From NCBI GenBank assembly GCA_021202895.1, contig JAJQCE010000023.1, positions 1 to 64,000 on the forward strand: a stretch of DNA of 64,000 nucleotides, written 5' to 3'. The notes beneath the pieces are model-generated. The model had not been told where the DNA came from and searched no databases. It saw only the letters and a list, made by a program, of their open reading frames with translations. Numbering within the stretch: the stretch's first letter is position 1; every line of letters begins with the position of its first letter. The stretch is from Ruminococcus sp. GTDB lineage: Bacteria > Bacillota > Clostridia > Oscillospirales > Ruminococcaceae. Shown piece after piece: positions 7,565-15,757 of the stretch. Both the position numbers and the translations under genes were made by a program.

Positions 7565-7593
7565 TTGACATTTATGATTCGATGTGGTATAAT
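7565..7593 (+). promoter_or_regulatory. Consensus promoter of the Rpn-type gene
   Basis: TTGACA (7565-7570), 17 bases, TATAAT (7588-7593). The AGGAGG ribosome site begins only a few bases after the -10, giving a very short leader and fixing the start at 7609. Confidence 0.85.
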
Positions 7594-7608
7594 AAAAGGA
7601 GGTACAAT

Positions 7609-8556
7609 ATGTACATTTCAGAAGAAAAAACAACAATATTGCCGATAACTAATGATGAGGTCTTTAAAAGACTGTTCGGCAATACGAAAGTCACAAGGTA
7701 TTTTCTCAATGATATCTTAGGGCTTGAAATTACTCCTCAAGATTCCATCGTTGTTAAAGACAGAGAGATCAACTTGGGGAAAGCGAAGACAAAAGACACT
7801 CGTCTTGACATTCGAGTTTCGACAGGAGAAACAGATGTCGAAATAGAAATGCAGTGCAAAAACCATGCTAGTTATGGAGACAGAGCAATGTACTATTGGG
7901 CACAAATGTTTTGGCAGTCCTTACAAAATGGCGAGACATATTCAAAAGCACACAAGTGCATTAGTCTCAACATATTGGATTTCAAAACATTAACTTGTCA
8001 GGAAGGATTTTCAGTGTTTAAGCCACTGGAAGAAACCAGAGGCGAGCTTCTAAGCGATAAGTTTACAATTGCTTTTTTAGAGCTGCCTAAAAAAGAGAAC
8101 TTACCTGATAGCCTGAAAGCATGGGCTGATCTCATACTGGCTAACACCAAAGAGGAGGTTACAAAGATGGCTGACGAAACTAACAATCCGGGCATCAAGG
8201 AAGCTGCGGACGAGGTTCTTGAAATAAATAGAGAACCTTGGATTAAGACGCTCAAAGAGCAGCTTGAAGAAGCCGCTCACGAACGCGCCAGCTTTGAAGA
8301 AACAGAAAGGCTTGAGCGAGAATGAGCTGAAAGAGAAAGGCAAGAAAAGCTTGCGGAAGCTAAAGAGCAAGGCTTAGAGCAAGGCTTAGAGCAGGGCTTA
8401 AAGCAGGGCTTAAAGCAGGGCTTAGAGCAGGGCAAACTAAAGGTTGCTCTTAACTTCCTTGAAAAAGGAATGCCAATCGAGCAGGTGGCGGATATTGCCG
8501 AGGTTTCTTTGCAATCGCTCAAAGACGCTGCCGATGAAAAGGGCATAGCGTATTAA
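7609..8556 (+). pseudogene. Rpn/PD-(D/E)XK transposase-family nuclease, broken by TGA
   Basis: The start ATG at 7609 has AGGAGG in front. The N-terminus TNDEVFKRLFGN, then FLNDILGLEI, VKDREINLG, DTRLDIRVSTGETDVEIEMQ and RAMYYWAQMF are the hallmark of the Rpn / PD-(D/E)XK nuclease family transposase group. The Asp and Glu-x-Gln of DIRV...EIEMQ are the metal-binding core. Codon 239 (8323-8325) is TGA. The same frame then continues without a break for 76 codons (AERERQEK, a repeated EQGL/KQGL stretch, then a C-terminal helix pair) to TAA at 8554. The full protein would be about 315 residues. The stop most likely arose from CGA to TGA. The nuclease core is upstream of the stop, so a truncated product might still work. 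Confidence 0.8.
8365..8433 (+). repeat. 12-bp tandem repeat in the Rpn gene
   Basis: Nearly six copies of a 12-base unit, GAGCAAGGCTTA and close variants, coding for repeated E/K-Q-G-L. Such stretches are typical near the C-terminus of Rpn-family proteins and are prone to slippage. Confidence 0.9.
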
Positions 8557-8568
8557 TTTGATTTTTTT

Positions 8569-8603
8569 AGAACGGATTCTGTAAAGAGTCCGTTCTTTTT
8601 TCT
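8569..8603 (+). terminator. Intrinsic terminator, copy 2 of a repeated hairpin
   Basis: AGAACGGA (8569-8576) pairs with TCCGTTCT (8589-8596) followed by a T run. It differs from the copy at 6684 by one loop base, so the two share a recent origin. Confidence 0.9.
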
Positions 8604-8614
8604 TTTAAAATCAG

Positions 8615-8623
8615 TGCTATAAT
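8615..8623 (+). promoter_or_regulatory. Extended -10 promoter for the 8659 gene
   Basis: TGC directly before TATAAT (8618-8623), about 35 bases before the start codon; the -35 region is only T-rich. Confidence 0.5.
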
Positions 8624-8658
8624 ATATACAAAACTCTATTTCTCGAAAGGAAAAAACT

Positions 8659-9843
8659 ATGAAAAACAAAAAAGCTCTTATACCCCTGTTTGTCGGCGCC
8701 TTTGTCATAATTGCCGCAGCTGCTGTCGTAATCATATTTTACAGCAAAGAAAAAGCCTCGTATGACGAGGACGAGGATTTAAAGGAAGCGGACTTTACCA
8801 CTCAATCTTATGAAGATGCTTCAAGCGAATACGAATACATCATAGACAGAACCTCTTTTGATGTCAGTCAATTTTATTCTGTTGATGAAAATACACAGTT
8901 AAATAATGTGTCGGCATATATTGGCGACAGATATGCTGAACCGACAAGCATAGTAAGATTTGAATACGGCGGTGTGTCATTTGACATAGATAACTTGTGC
9001 GGTGAAGAACTACTAATAGGTCAATTTGAAAATGCTTTGGTTGTACAGTACGGCGGCTGCTATCAGCTTAAGCTGCAAAAGATAAGCGACTATTCAACAT
9101 CTAAGCTTGCAAGTGGTAATGCGTTTGGAGAATACGACGATCTGATCGGCGAATATGACGCTATTGCAGAAGAATACAGAGCTGAGTGCGAGAACAAGAT
9201 GCTTTATGAAGATTTAGATGAATATGACGATACAGAAGACGGCGGTATTTTGTCATATACCCCTATGTATAACTTCCTGACGGACAATGATCTTATGTTT
9301 GAAATCTCTCTGTATACAAAAACAGAGGTTAAAGATGCTTTGTCCGCTGTATATGACATTCCTGAGGACTATGTTTACAACAACGCAGACACAGTTACAG
9401 ACAACTATGCCTTTGGCACATCAGGAATATATGTTGAGTATATAGAAGATGGGGATACCGAACATACAGCTTACTATCTGCTTTATTGTGACGATGGAGT
9501 ATTTGCCGCCGAGCTGTTTTATTCAGAAAGCTTGTTTGACAAACTAGAAATCGAACAATCTCAGCTGTATTATTTGGTTGCTCCGTCACATTCAGACTGG
9601 GACAGGCTAATTATGATTGACGCCGAAAAATACAATCTTGACAAGTACAAAGATGATGATTATGAAAAGCTTGAAAATACAGACGACTACGTTACAACTT
9701 GCAATTTCAGCAACGAGACATTGTTGAGTGAAGATAACTTTGTCAGCGCTGTAAACGACAGAATACTCGTGAAAAATGAGGAAACAACCTATGAAGCCGA
9801 AAATCAAGGCGAGTCTACCTCTACAAGTTTAACATCTGACTAA
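8659..9843 (+). CDS. Membrane-anchored acidic extracytoplasmic protein
   Basis: A 394-residue protein of no family I recognise. Lys-rich MKNKKA followed by about 22 hydrophobic residues (about 8-28) forms one N-terminal membrane anchor without a lipobox. The rest is very acidic and rich in Asp, Glu and Tyr, which suits an exported domain. The C-terminus is Ser/Thr-rich. GAAAGGAAAA precedes the ATG by 7 bases. It stands alone, after the terminator at 8569-8603, and is convergent with the gene at 9853. The two neighbours share composition and could be distant relatives, but this is only an impression. Function unknown. Confidence 0.7.
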   Translation: MKNKKALIPLFVGAFVIIAAAAVVIIFYSKEKASYDEDEDLKEADFTTQSYEDASSEYEYIIDRTSFDVSQFYSVDENTQLNNVSAYIGDRYAEPTSIVRFEYGGVSFDIDNLCGEELLIGQFENALVVQYGGCYQLKLQKISDYSTSKLASGNAFGEYDDLIGEYDAIAEEYRAECENKMLYEDLDEYDDTEDGGILSYTPMYNFLTDNDLMFEISLYTKTEVKDALSAVYDIPEDYVYNNADTVTDNYAFGTSGIYVEYIEDGDTEHTAYYLLYCDDGVFAAELFYSESLFDKLEIEQSQLYYLVAPSHSDWDRLIMIDAEKYNLDKYKDDDYEKLENTDDYVTTCNFSNETLLSEDNFVSAVNDRILVKNEETTYEAENQGESTSTSLTSD

Positions 9844-9852
9844 GCAATGTCT

Positions 9853-10635
9853 TTACTCTGTAAAATTATCAAAAAGAATTTCTAACATCTCTTCACTGCT
9901 CTTTGCACTTGCACATCTAATCTGAACAACAGCTTTATCCTTAAAGAACACGTCCAGAGCATAGCCCTCGCTTTCTTCTATTATTCCTATAGAATAGTCG
10001 TTGTAAAGACAGCTATCCTCATAATTGCTTTCGTCAAAGGCTGTGCTTTGAGTTTGTGTAAAGTACATTGAATCAACGCTTATACAAGCTAAAGACATAA
10101 AATCAATGTCATTTGCGTCAGCTATGTATATTCCTGATGAAGCGTATATATCCTGCACTTCGTCAAATAAGTTAGGAAAGATAACATCTTCATAAGAAGA
10201 CTCTACTGTAATAAAGTTAGTTATGTACTCTTTCATGTTGTCAACATTGCTGCCGTTTAAAACAATCTTTATATCTTCATCTTCCTTGTCAGACGAGTAT
10301 ACAAAGGCATAGACGTTTTCATTGATCGAATAACCCATAAAGCCGTTATCGGTTTTAAGCGCATGATCTTCTTCATCATAGCTATAATTCCCTGATGACA
10401 CATACACTTCCCCGGTATAAGCATCGCTTTTGACGCTGTAAATCAATTCTGTATGAGGAGTATATGAATATATCTGCAAAGAATCGCTGCCAAAGAGGTA
10501 ATATTTTAGATATGTGCTGTAAGCGAAGTCGTCTCCTACTAAGACGTCTAAAACTAACGATTCTGAAACAAGACTGGTATATAAATTCAACCTTCTGTGG
10601 ATCTGATAGATGTACGGATTGAGTCGATTAAACAT
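9853..10635 (-). pseudogene. Unknown extracytoplasmic-type protein, likely 5'-truncated
   Basis: The frame gives 260 residues, acidic and Tyr/Ser-rich like the neighbour at 8659, and ends at ILFDNFTE. There is no signal peptide or membrane anchor and no ribosome site in front of the only ATG (10635). In-frame codons continue upstream for seven residues to a TAG. The gene lies right next to the 3' end of a broken recombinase gene. The simplest reading is that arrival or decay of that element removed the promoter and the N-terminal anchor. An intact cytosolic protein is possible but less likely. Family not recognised. Confidence 0.55.
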
Positions 10636-10794
10636 CAGGTCGTAATATTCATCTTCTATCTAAAATCCGTCTTTGATACAATTTTGTTTTACCTTTCCGA
10701 CGAGTTCAAATTGACCTTGGCGGGTTCAAATTCGATTTTCGGACAGAGAAAACGCCCTCAGACTGCGGAGCGCATTTAGATTTGTCTTTTCATA

Positions 10795-12181
10795 TTAAGC
10801 CTTGATTTCCGTGCCGTTTTTAAAGGTGACTCAAATATCATCCTTGCTGTAAACGGTAATGTAATCGCACAGGGCGTACCATGTGTCTTCATCGAAGATT
10901 TTCACCTGCTCCAGCAGCGATCGGAGCGCCTCCATGAAATTTTCCATCATCTGCTTCTGTGCCTGCCGCCTGGTGATTGTTTCCTGCGTCTCGTCGAGCT
11001 TTGATTTTGCCGCATCGAAGCGCCAGACGAGGGCATCGTAGCGTTTTCCATATTCAATCTGCTCCTGGGCAACGCGGGCATTCTCATCAACACACTTTTG
11101 TATCAGGTCAGCCACCGTGTTTATCTCACCTGTCAAAACCACCGCCTCTGCTTCAAGAGCTTCTGTCTGGAATGCTGTGTCTTTGATTTCTTCAAAGACA
11201 CTAATGATGATGTCCCGTTCTTTACAGAGAATGTTCAGCGCCTTGATAAAAAGCTGTTTGACGGTTCCTTCGTCCAGATGAGGAGTGGTACACTTTTCTT
11301 CACCGTCAAACTTGTGATTGCACTGCCAGATGACCCTTCGATATTTATCTGTCGAATGCCAGACCTTAGAACCGTACCAGCCGCTGCAGTCCCCGCATTT
11401 TATTTTACTGAAAAAAATACTTACGCTGCTGCTGCGGTTTCCCCAGCTCACGAGCCTGCATCAAGATTTGCACCTGGTCAAACACCGCAGGACTGATGAT
11501 TGCCTCGTGATTGCCTTCCACATAGTATTGCGGCACTTCGCCCTCATTTTTCTTTTTCTTCTTCGTCAGGAAGTCCGTTGTGTAGACTTTCTGTAACAAA
11601 GCATCGCCTTTGTACTTTTCGTTGGTAAGTATTGATTCCACCACAGCCTTGCCCCATACCTTTTTGCCGCCCGGAATCGGTATGCCTTGCTCGGTAAGCA
11701 TTTTTGCAATTTGGTACGGTGAGCGACCCTGCAGAAAATATCCGTAGATTTTGCGTACTGTTTTTGCCTGCTCCTCGTTGACAACAAGGTTTCCGTCCTC
11801 ACCCCAGTCATAGCCGAGGAACCTTCCAAAGGGAACTGTAACCTTTCCGTCTGCGCATCGCTTCCTCCAACCCCATGTACAGTTCTCTGAAATGGAGCGG
11901 CATTCTTCCTGTGCCAACGAGGACATTATAGTGATAAGTAACTCACCCTTGCTGTCAAAGGCCCAGATGTTTTCTTTTTCGAAGTAACATTCGCAGCCGT
12001 TATCTTTCAGCTTGCGTATGGTCGAGAGGCTGTCTACCGTGTTCCTTGCAAACCTCAATACGCTCTTTGTTATTATCAGATCGATTTTTCCTGCGAGGGC
12101 ATCTTCGACCATTTTATTGAAGCCGTCGCGCTTAAGCGTATTACAAGCTGTGATGCCTTCGTCTATGTAAACAGAGGATTT
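10795..12181 (-). pseudogene. Large serine recombinase, truncated and frameshifted
   Basis: Homology starts near 12181 with VYIDEGITACNTLKRDGF and continues through DLIITKSVLRFARNTVDSL, the second half of the resolvase catalytic domain. The N-terminal part with the catalytic serine is missing. The recombinase domain (VPFGRFLGYDWGEDGNL, QIAKMLTEQGIP) and the zinc ribbon (KCGDCSGWYGSKVWHS) follow. Near 11405-11420 a run of seven T, where six would keep the frame, causes a frameshift between KYFF and SKIKCGDC. Near the end, TGA at 10831-10833 interrupts a typical DDI-VTFKNGTEIKA tail that ends at TAA (10795-10797). Three lesions mean it is dead. Intact relatives (500-560 residues) integrate mobile elements of gut Bacillota. 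Confidence 0.85.
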
Positions 12182-12221
12182 GATACAAAGAAATCGGGCA
12201 AAACCGCCGAAAAAGGCGCAA

Positions 12222-12266
12222 AAATAGGGCTATCTGAGATAAAATCCAACCTCGATAGCCCATTTT
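12222..12266 (-). terminator. Hairpin with T tails on both strands
   Basis: GGGCTATC (12227-12234) pairs with GATAGCCC (12254-12261). On the - strand it is followed by TATTTTTG, so it could end transcription from the SIMPL gene; the + strand also has a short T run. A second perfect hairpin, AGTCACC with GGTGACT, lies at 12309-12327. Confidence 0.5.
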
Positions 12267-12377
12267 TACAGTATTTTGATTCAGCCACAACTGATGCGTT
12301 GGGCGAGTAGTCACCCTTGCGGTGACTGATTTTGCAATAATTAAAATGTGCGAGGAAAAATTAAAAGGTGCAAAGCC

Positions 12378-13039
12378 TCATTTGATTTCCCACACGAAGG
12401 TGGCGGTATCGCTTACATCTATGTCGTCCGGCTCAATGTCAATCGACCGTGCCATAGACGGTGCGGCTTCGTAGAGACAGTCATCCGACAAGCCATATTG
12501 GGTATGAGAGAAAATGTCCAGCTCGCCCCAGTTGTAATCTATGGTCAACAGCTCCCCAAGTTCCACACCAGATGCCTCGCACAGAATCTCAGCCTTTCGC
12601 TTTGCATTCGCAGTCGCAGACCGAAGCATCTCCTCGTTGATGGCTGTGGCATCTTTTACGGTAAATGCTATGGATAGCTCCGGGTGCGACAGGCAGCCGG
12701 CAATTGCAGCAAGAGCCTGCGACAATTTTCCATATTAAAATCAAATTCCAACTTCAGATTATGGCTGATGACATATCCGGCGAATTCCTTGTGATAGTTC
12801 CCGTTGCGGTCTTTTATATTATTATAATCGGTGCCCACATTAAACCTCGTGGTTTTTAAATCACTTTTTTCAAAACCGATGGCGCAGATTGTTTCAGTCA
12901 GATGCTGAATATGCTGTGAGGCAAGCACCATCGCACGGTCATAGTTAATATCCTTCGACTCCAAAGACATGGATAAAACCACATAGTCCAGCTTGGCGGA
13001 AACCTTCCCGATTCCCTTTACTGTAATTGTTCTTGGCAT
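12378..13039 (-). pseudogene. SIMPL (DUF541) domain protein, frameshifted
   Basis: The start ATG has GGAGGAG in front. The first 100 or so codons read MPRTITVKGIGKVSAKLDYV and further SIMPL features (MSLESKDINYDRAM, LKTTRFNVGTDY). Near 12735 the frame changes by one base: after FDFNMEN the homologous continuation LSQALAAIAGCLSHPELSIAF lies in another frame and runs to TGA at 12378. Joined, it would be about 220 residues, normal for a cytosolic SIMPL protein of Bacillota. A one-base deletion, in the natural genome or in the assembly, explains it. The role of such proteins is poorly known. Confidence 0.8.
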
Positions 13040-13066
13040 ATGCCACTCCTCCGTTTTTCTATAAAA

Positions 13067-13435
13067 TCAGTCCTCCGTTAAAACCCGCAGCTTGTCAAGT
13101 GCTATCATAAACCACTCTCGGACATTTTTTGCTGTGATATCTTCAGTTGAGTATGACCAATGATTATAATAACGCCACTGTGAGAAGATAGCCGAACCGA
13201 GCAGCGCAATGTCTGTCACACTGTCGATGATGTCTGCAAGCTCGTTTTTATCGTTAAAAACATTTCTTTCGGTGTACGCCTCCTTAAATGCGTTTCCGCA
13301 GTCCATTTCAAATCCAAAGGAAAAGCAGGAATTCGCAAACGAAGTATCATCACACAGCTGATAGCCAGTTGCAGCTTCATCGGCAAAGAGAGCATACCAA
13401 TGGAGAGCAAATTCATGTATTTTCTTTGTGTCCAT
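13067..13435 (-). CDS. Unknown small protein in the defence island
   Basis: 122 residues, soluble, rich in aromatic residues, with no motif I recognise. It starts with MDTKKIHEFALHWYALF and has a central SVTDIALLGSAIFSQWRYYNHW segment. It overlaps the end of the upstream gene by 23 bases, which suggests coupled translation. It sits between the GmrSD-like and SIMPL genes on the same strand. Base composition is like the rest of the island. No lesion is visible. Confidence 0.6.
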   Translation of the reverse strand: MDTKKIHEFALHWYALFADEAATGYQLCDDTSFANSCFSFGFEMDCGNAFKEAYTERNVFNDKNELADIIDSVTDIALLGSAIFSQWRYYNHWSYSTEDITAKNVREWFMIALDKLRVLTED

Positions 13436-13655
13436 TTTCGTCCTCCCATAAATAGTTCAAATCTGCGCCGCTGTTCCAGACCTTATGCCAGTAAGCCCGT
13501 TTCCGCTCCGGGTGTTCCTGAAGGAAAGAGCGTATGTCTTCCATCGAATCAGACAGCAATAGTTTATCGAGGCGCTGCACGTTGCTTTCGTACCAGTCCA
13601 AAAATGCGGGACTATATTCAATTCCGTTTTCTTTTTCCCATTTGTTTAGCTCCAT
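13413..13655 (-). CDS. Unknown 80-residue protein in the defence island
   Basis: A short charged protein, MELNKWEKENGIEYSPAFLDW at the start, with a predicted helical body and a C-terminus GADLNYLWEDENGH. AAGGT stands six bases before the ATG. It lies 21 bases after the end of the GmrSD-like gene and overlaps the following gene, so the two small genes probably form a unit. I do not recognise the family. Confidence 0.55.
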   Translation of the reverse strand: MELNKWEKENGIEYSPAFLDWYESNVQRLDKLLLSDSMEDIRSFLQEHPERKRAYWHKVWNSGADLNYLWEDENGHKENT

Positions 13656-13676
13656 AGCATTACCTTGTTTCCAATC

Positions 13677-15742
13677 TTAATCCACCTGTGCGTTATAGGA
13701 CTGCTCGATTATTTCCATGACCTGGTCTATTTCTGATGTGTGGTCTAAAAATAGTTCTACATCTCCATTTCCCCATCTTCCAAGGCCGGTAATGTCACGG
13801 CAGATTCCATTGGGATCGAATATATCCGCAAATTTCATATTTACTGAAATACGGAGACGCTGTTTCTGGATTACGATATCCACGAAATTCGTATCCAGCT
13901 TGTATGCGATATACAGTTTCTTAAATTCTCTCTTAACGCTTGGAGACAAATTCATAATGCGTTTATCAAGTGTCTCAAAAAGCATTTTAGTAAATGCGTT
14001 GGTATCGTAGGTTTCTAGGCTGTATCTCTGGGCAGGCTTTTCTACCACCTGGTAAGGAGCAAGCTCTTCATCGCTCATTTCGGGATATGACCATATCTGA
14101 AGAGCTTTCTTTGCCAACTGTTCAGCCCGCTCTTTGATATGGGCTTCATTCCATTCAGTCAGTGTCACAAGATAAGAATTCAGTCTAAGGGCGCTCTGCT
14201 TAAAGCCACCTTCCATGTTCATTTTGCTCATGAAAGGCTTGTCGCTCATTTCTGAATTATATCCAGTCAGAGTCAGGTTCCCAATTGTATGGAGATATGT
14301 TTTTTGAACCTCTTTCCAATTGGCACCAAGTTCAGTCTGCCATTCGACACCCAGATTGCTGTTCTGGGGCATGATATGCTCGATTGTATAATTTTCTATA
14401 ATAATCGGTGCCTTGTTCCCGTAGTTCTCCAGATGGCTGAGGATGAAATTCCTTGCACGCATATTATAAATATCACGTGTCATAAAAGCCTTTTTGAATT
14501 TATCATCGCTTGGGAACTCCTTGTAGTCATCACGAAGCACGAAGAAGGCTTTGATAGAGTTCATGTAATCATCGCTCTTAATCTCATTCCGTAATGTGGC
14601 AAAGGTCTTGTTCAGCGAATTTGTAGGTATATCGCAGATATTTCGTCTAAGCACATAGCTGATGCACAGACCGATGATTTCTTCCAAATTTTCTTCGGAG
14701 ATAATGCCATTAGCAAAATCGTCATGTACCTTAAGCAGGAAGGGGTACGATACATCCATCCGCAAATCGTTGATATCATCATAGAGCCGCTTCAGCACCT
14801 TGTTGTCGCTGCGCCTGAATACCATATCAGTATAGTATTTCGCAAAGGTCAAAATGTCCTGGCACAATTCTCTGACGGAGCCGAACTCGCAGTTAAGATG
14901 GTAGAGCTTAAACTCTTCATATACACGGTTCTGCTTTGGTATTCTCGTTATCTTCATAGTCAGATAATCACGAAAGAATCTGTCCATGACGGATTCCTGC
15001 GTCTCATAGGAGAAAAGAAGCTCCATTGGACGCCAATAATGCTCATAGACATAGCTCTGCTCCGTGGATTCCAACCCCATCAATACATAATTGCGAATCA
15101 GGTCAGATTCGGACAATTCCTTACCAGTAGAATTCAGGCTTTCAAAGATAGCCTGCGCATCGTCTACGGCACGATCCAGTGTTATATTTACAATTTGCAG
15201 TTTCCCGATAGACTCATAAACTTCAGCAGGGGTCAAATCCATATCCTTGATTTTTCCCGCAAAGAAATCATAATTGTTCAGTAGTCTCGAAATTGTACCT
15301 TCGGGAATAGGCTTGCGCTCTACCAGGCTTATCAAAATATCTCTATCCGTCTGTGTAAGCAAGAGTTTGTAACGCTCGTCACCACTTTCATACTCATTCT
15401 TCAAAGCATATTATCAATCCGCTTGGAATTGATAGATGTATCCTGGGGATTCGCAATAGAATAATCGCGCAGTGCCAGCAGAAGCAAAGTCAAAGTAGTC
15501 ATGCGCTGCTGCCCATCAATAATCATATATTTCTGGACACCTGTTGGCATAGCCTGTTCAGCAATGTTGACGATGGAGCCGACAAAGTGACCTGTTTTTC
15601 CTTTCTTCTGCATTTCAACAATGTCACCCCACAAGCGCTTACACTGCTCCAAGTCCCAGCTATAAAAACGCTGATAATCTGGAATCAAAAACTGCTTGTT
15701 TCCATTTAATATCTCGTAGATGTTTCCTTTTCATGCGTCCAT
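13677..15742 (-). pseudogene. GmrSD-like DUF262/DUF1524 gene with two lesions
   Basis: The reading starts at ATG 15742 with AGGAGG upstream. Codon 4 is TGA (15731-15733). The frame then continues GNIYEILNGNKQFLIPDYQ with the DUF262 motif IIDGQQRMTTLTLL. A missing T near 15401 shifts the frame within KRIDNML-LKNEYESGDERY. The second part runs 575 codons, with FESLNSTGKELSESDLIRNY, and then the DUF1524 HNH region IEHIMPQNS...HTIGNLTLTGYN. Intact proteins of this family are type IV restriction enzymes (GmrSD, BrxU-like) that cut modified phage DNA. The TGA probably replaced CGA. Translation from a TTG at 15688 would still not pass the frameshift. It lies 15 bases after hsdR. Confidence 0.85.
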
Positions 15743-15757
15743 GCTCTGCCTCCTGCC

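Noticed and set aside
8365..8433. CRISPR-like short repeats
   Set aside because: The repeats are 12 bases, contiguous, without spacers and in frame within a coding region.
10795..12181. Programmed frameshift in the serine recombinase
   Set aside because: The T7 run could slip, but the gene also lacks its catalytic N-terminus and has a premature stop near the end, so decay explains all three.
12668..12900. Plus-strand frames opposite SIMPL, hsd and dcw genes
   Set aside because: They are long by chance opposite GC-richer codons, have no ribosome sites and show no family motifs.
8323..15733. UGA recoded as an amino acid
   Set aside because: Many intact genes here end in TGA (for example the MNT gene at 7081, pyrC and ilvB), and the genes with internal TGA also carry frameshifts or sit among pseudogenes.
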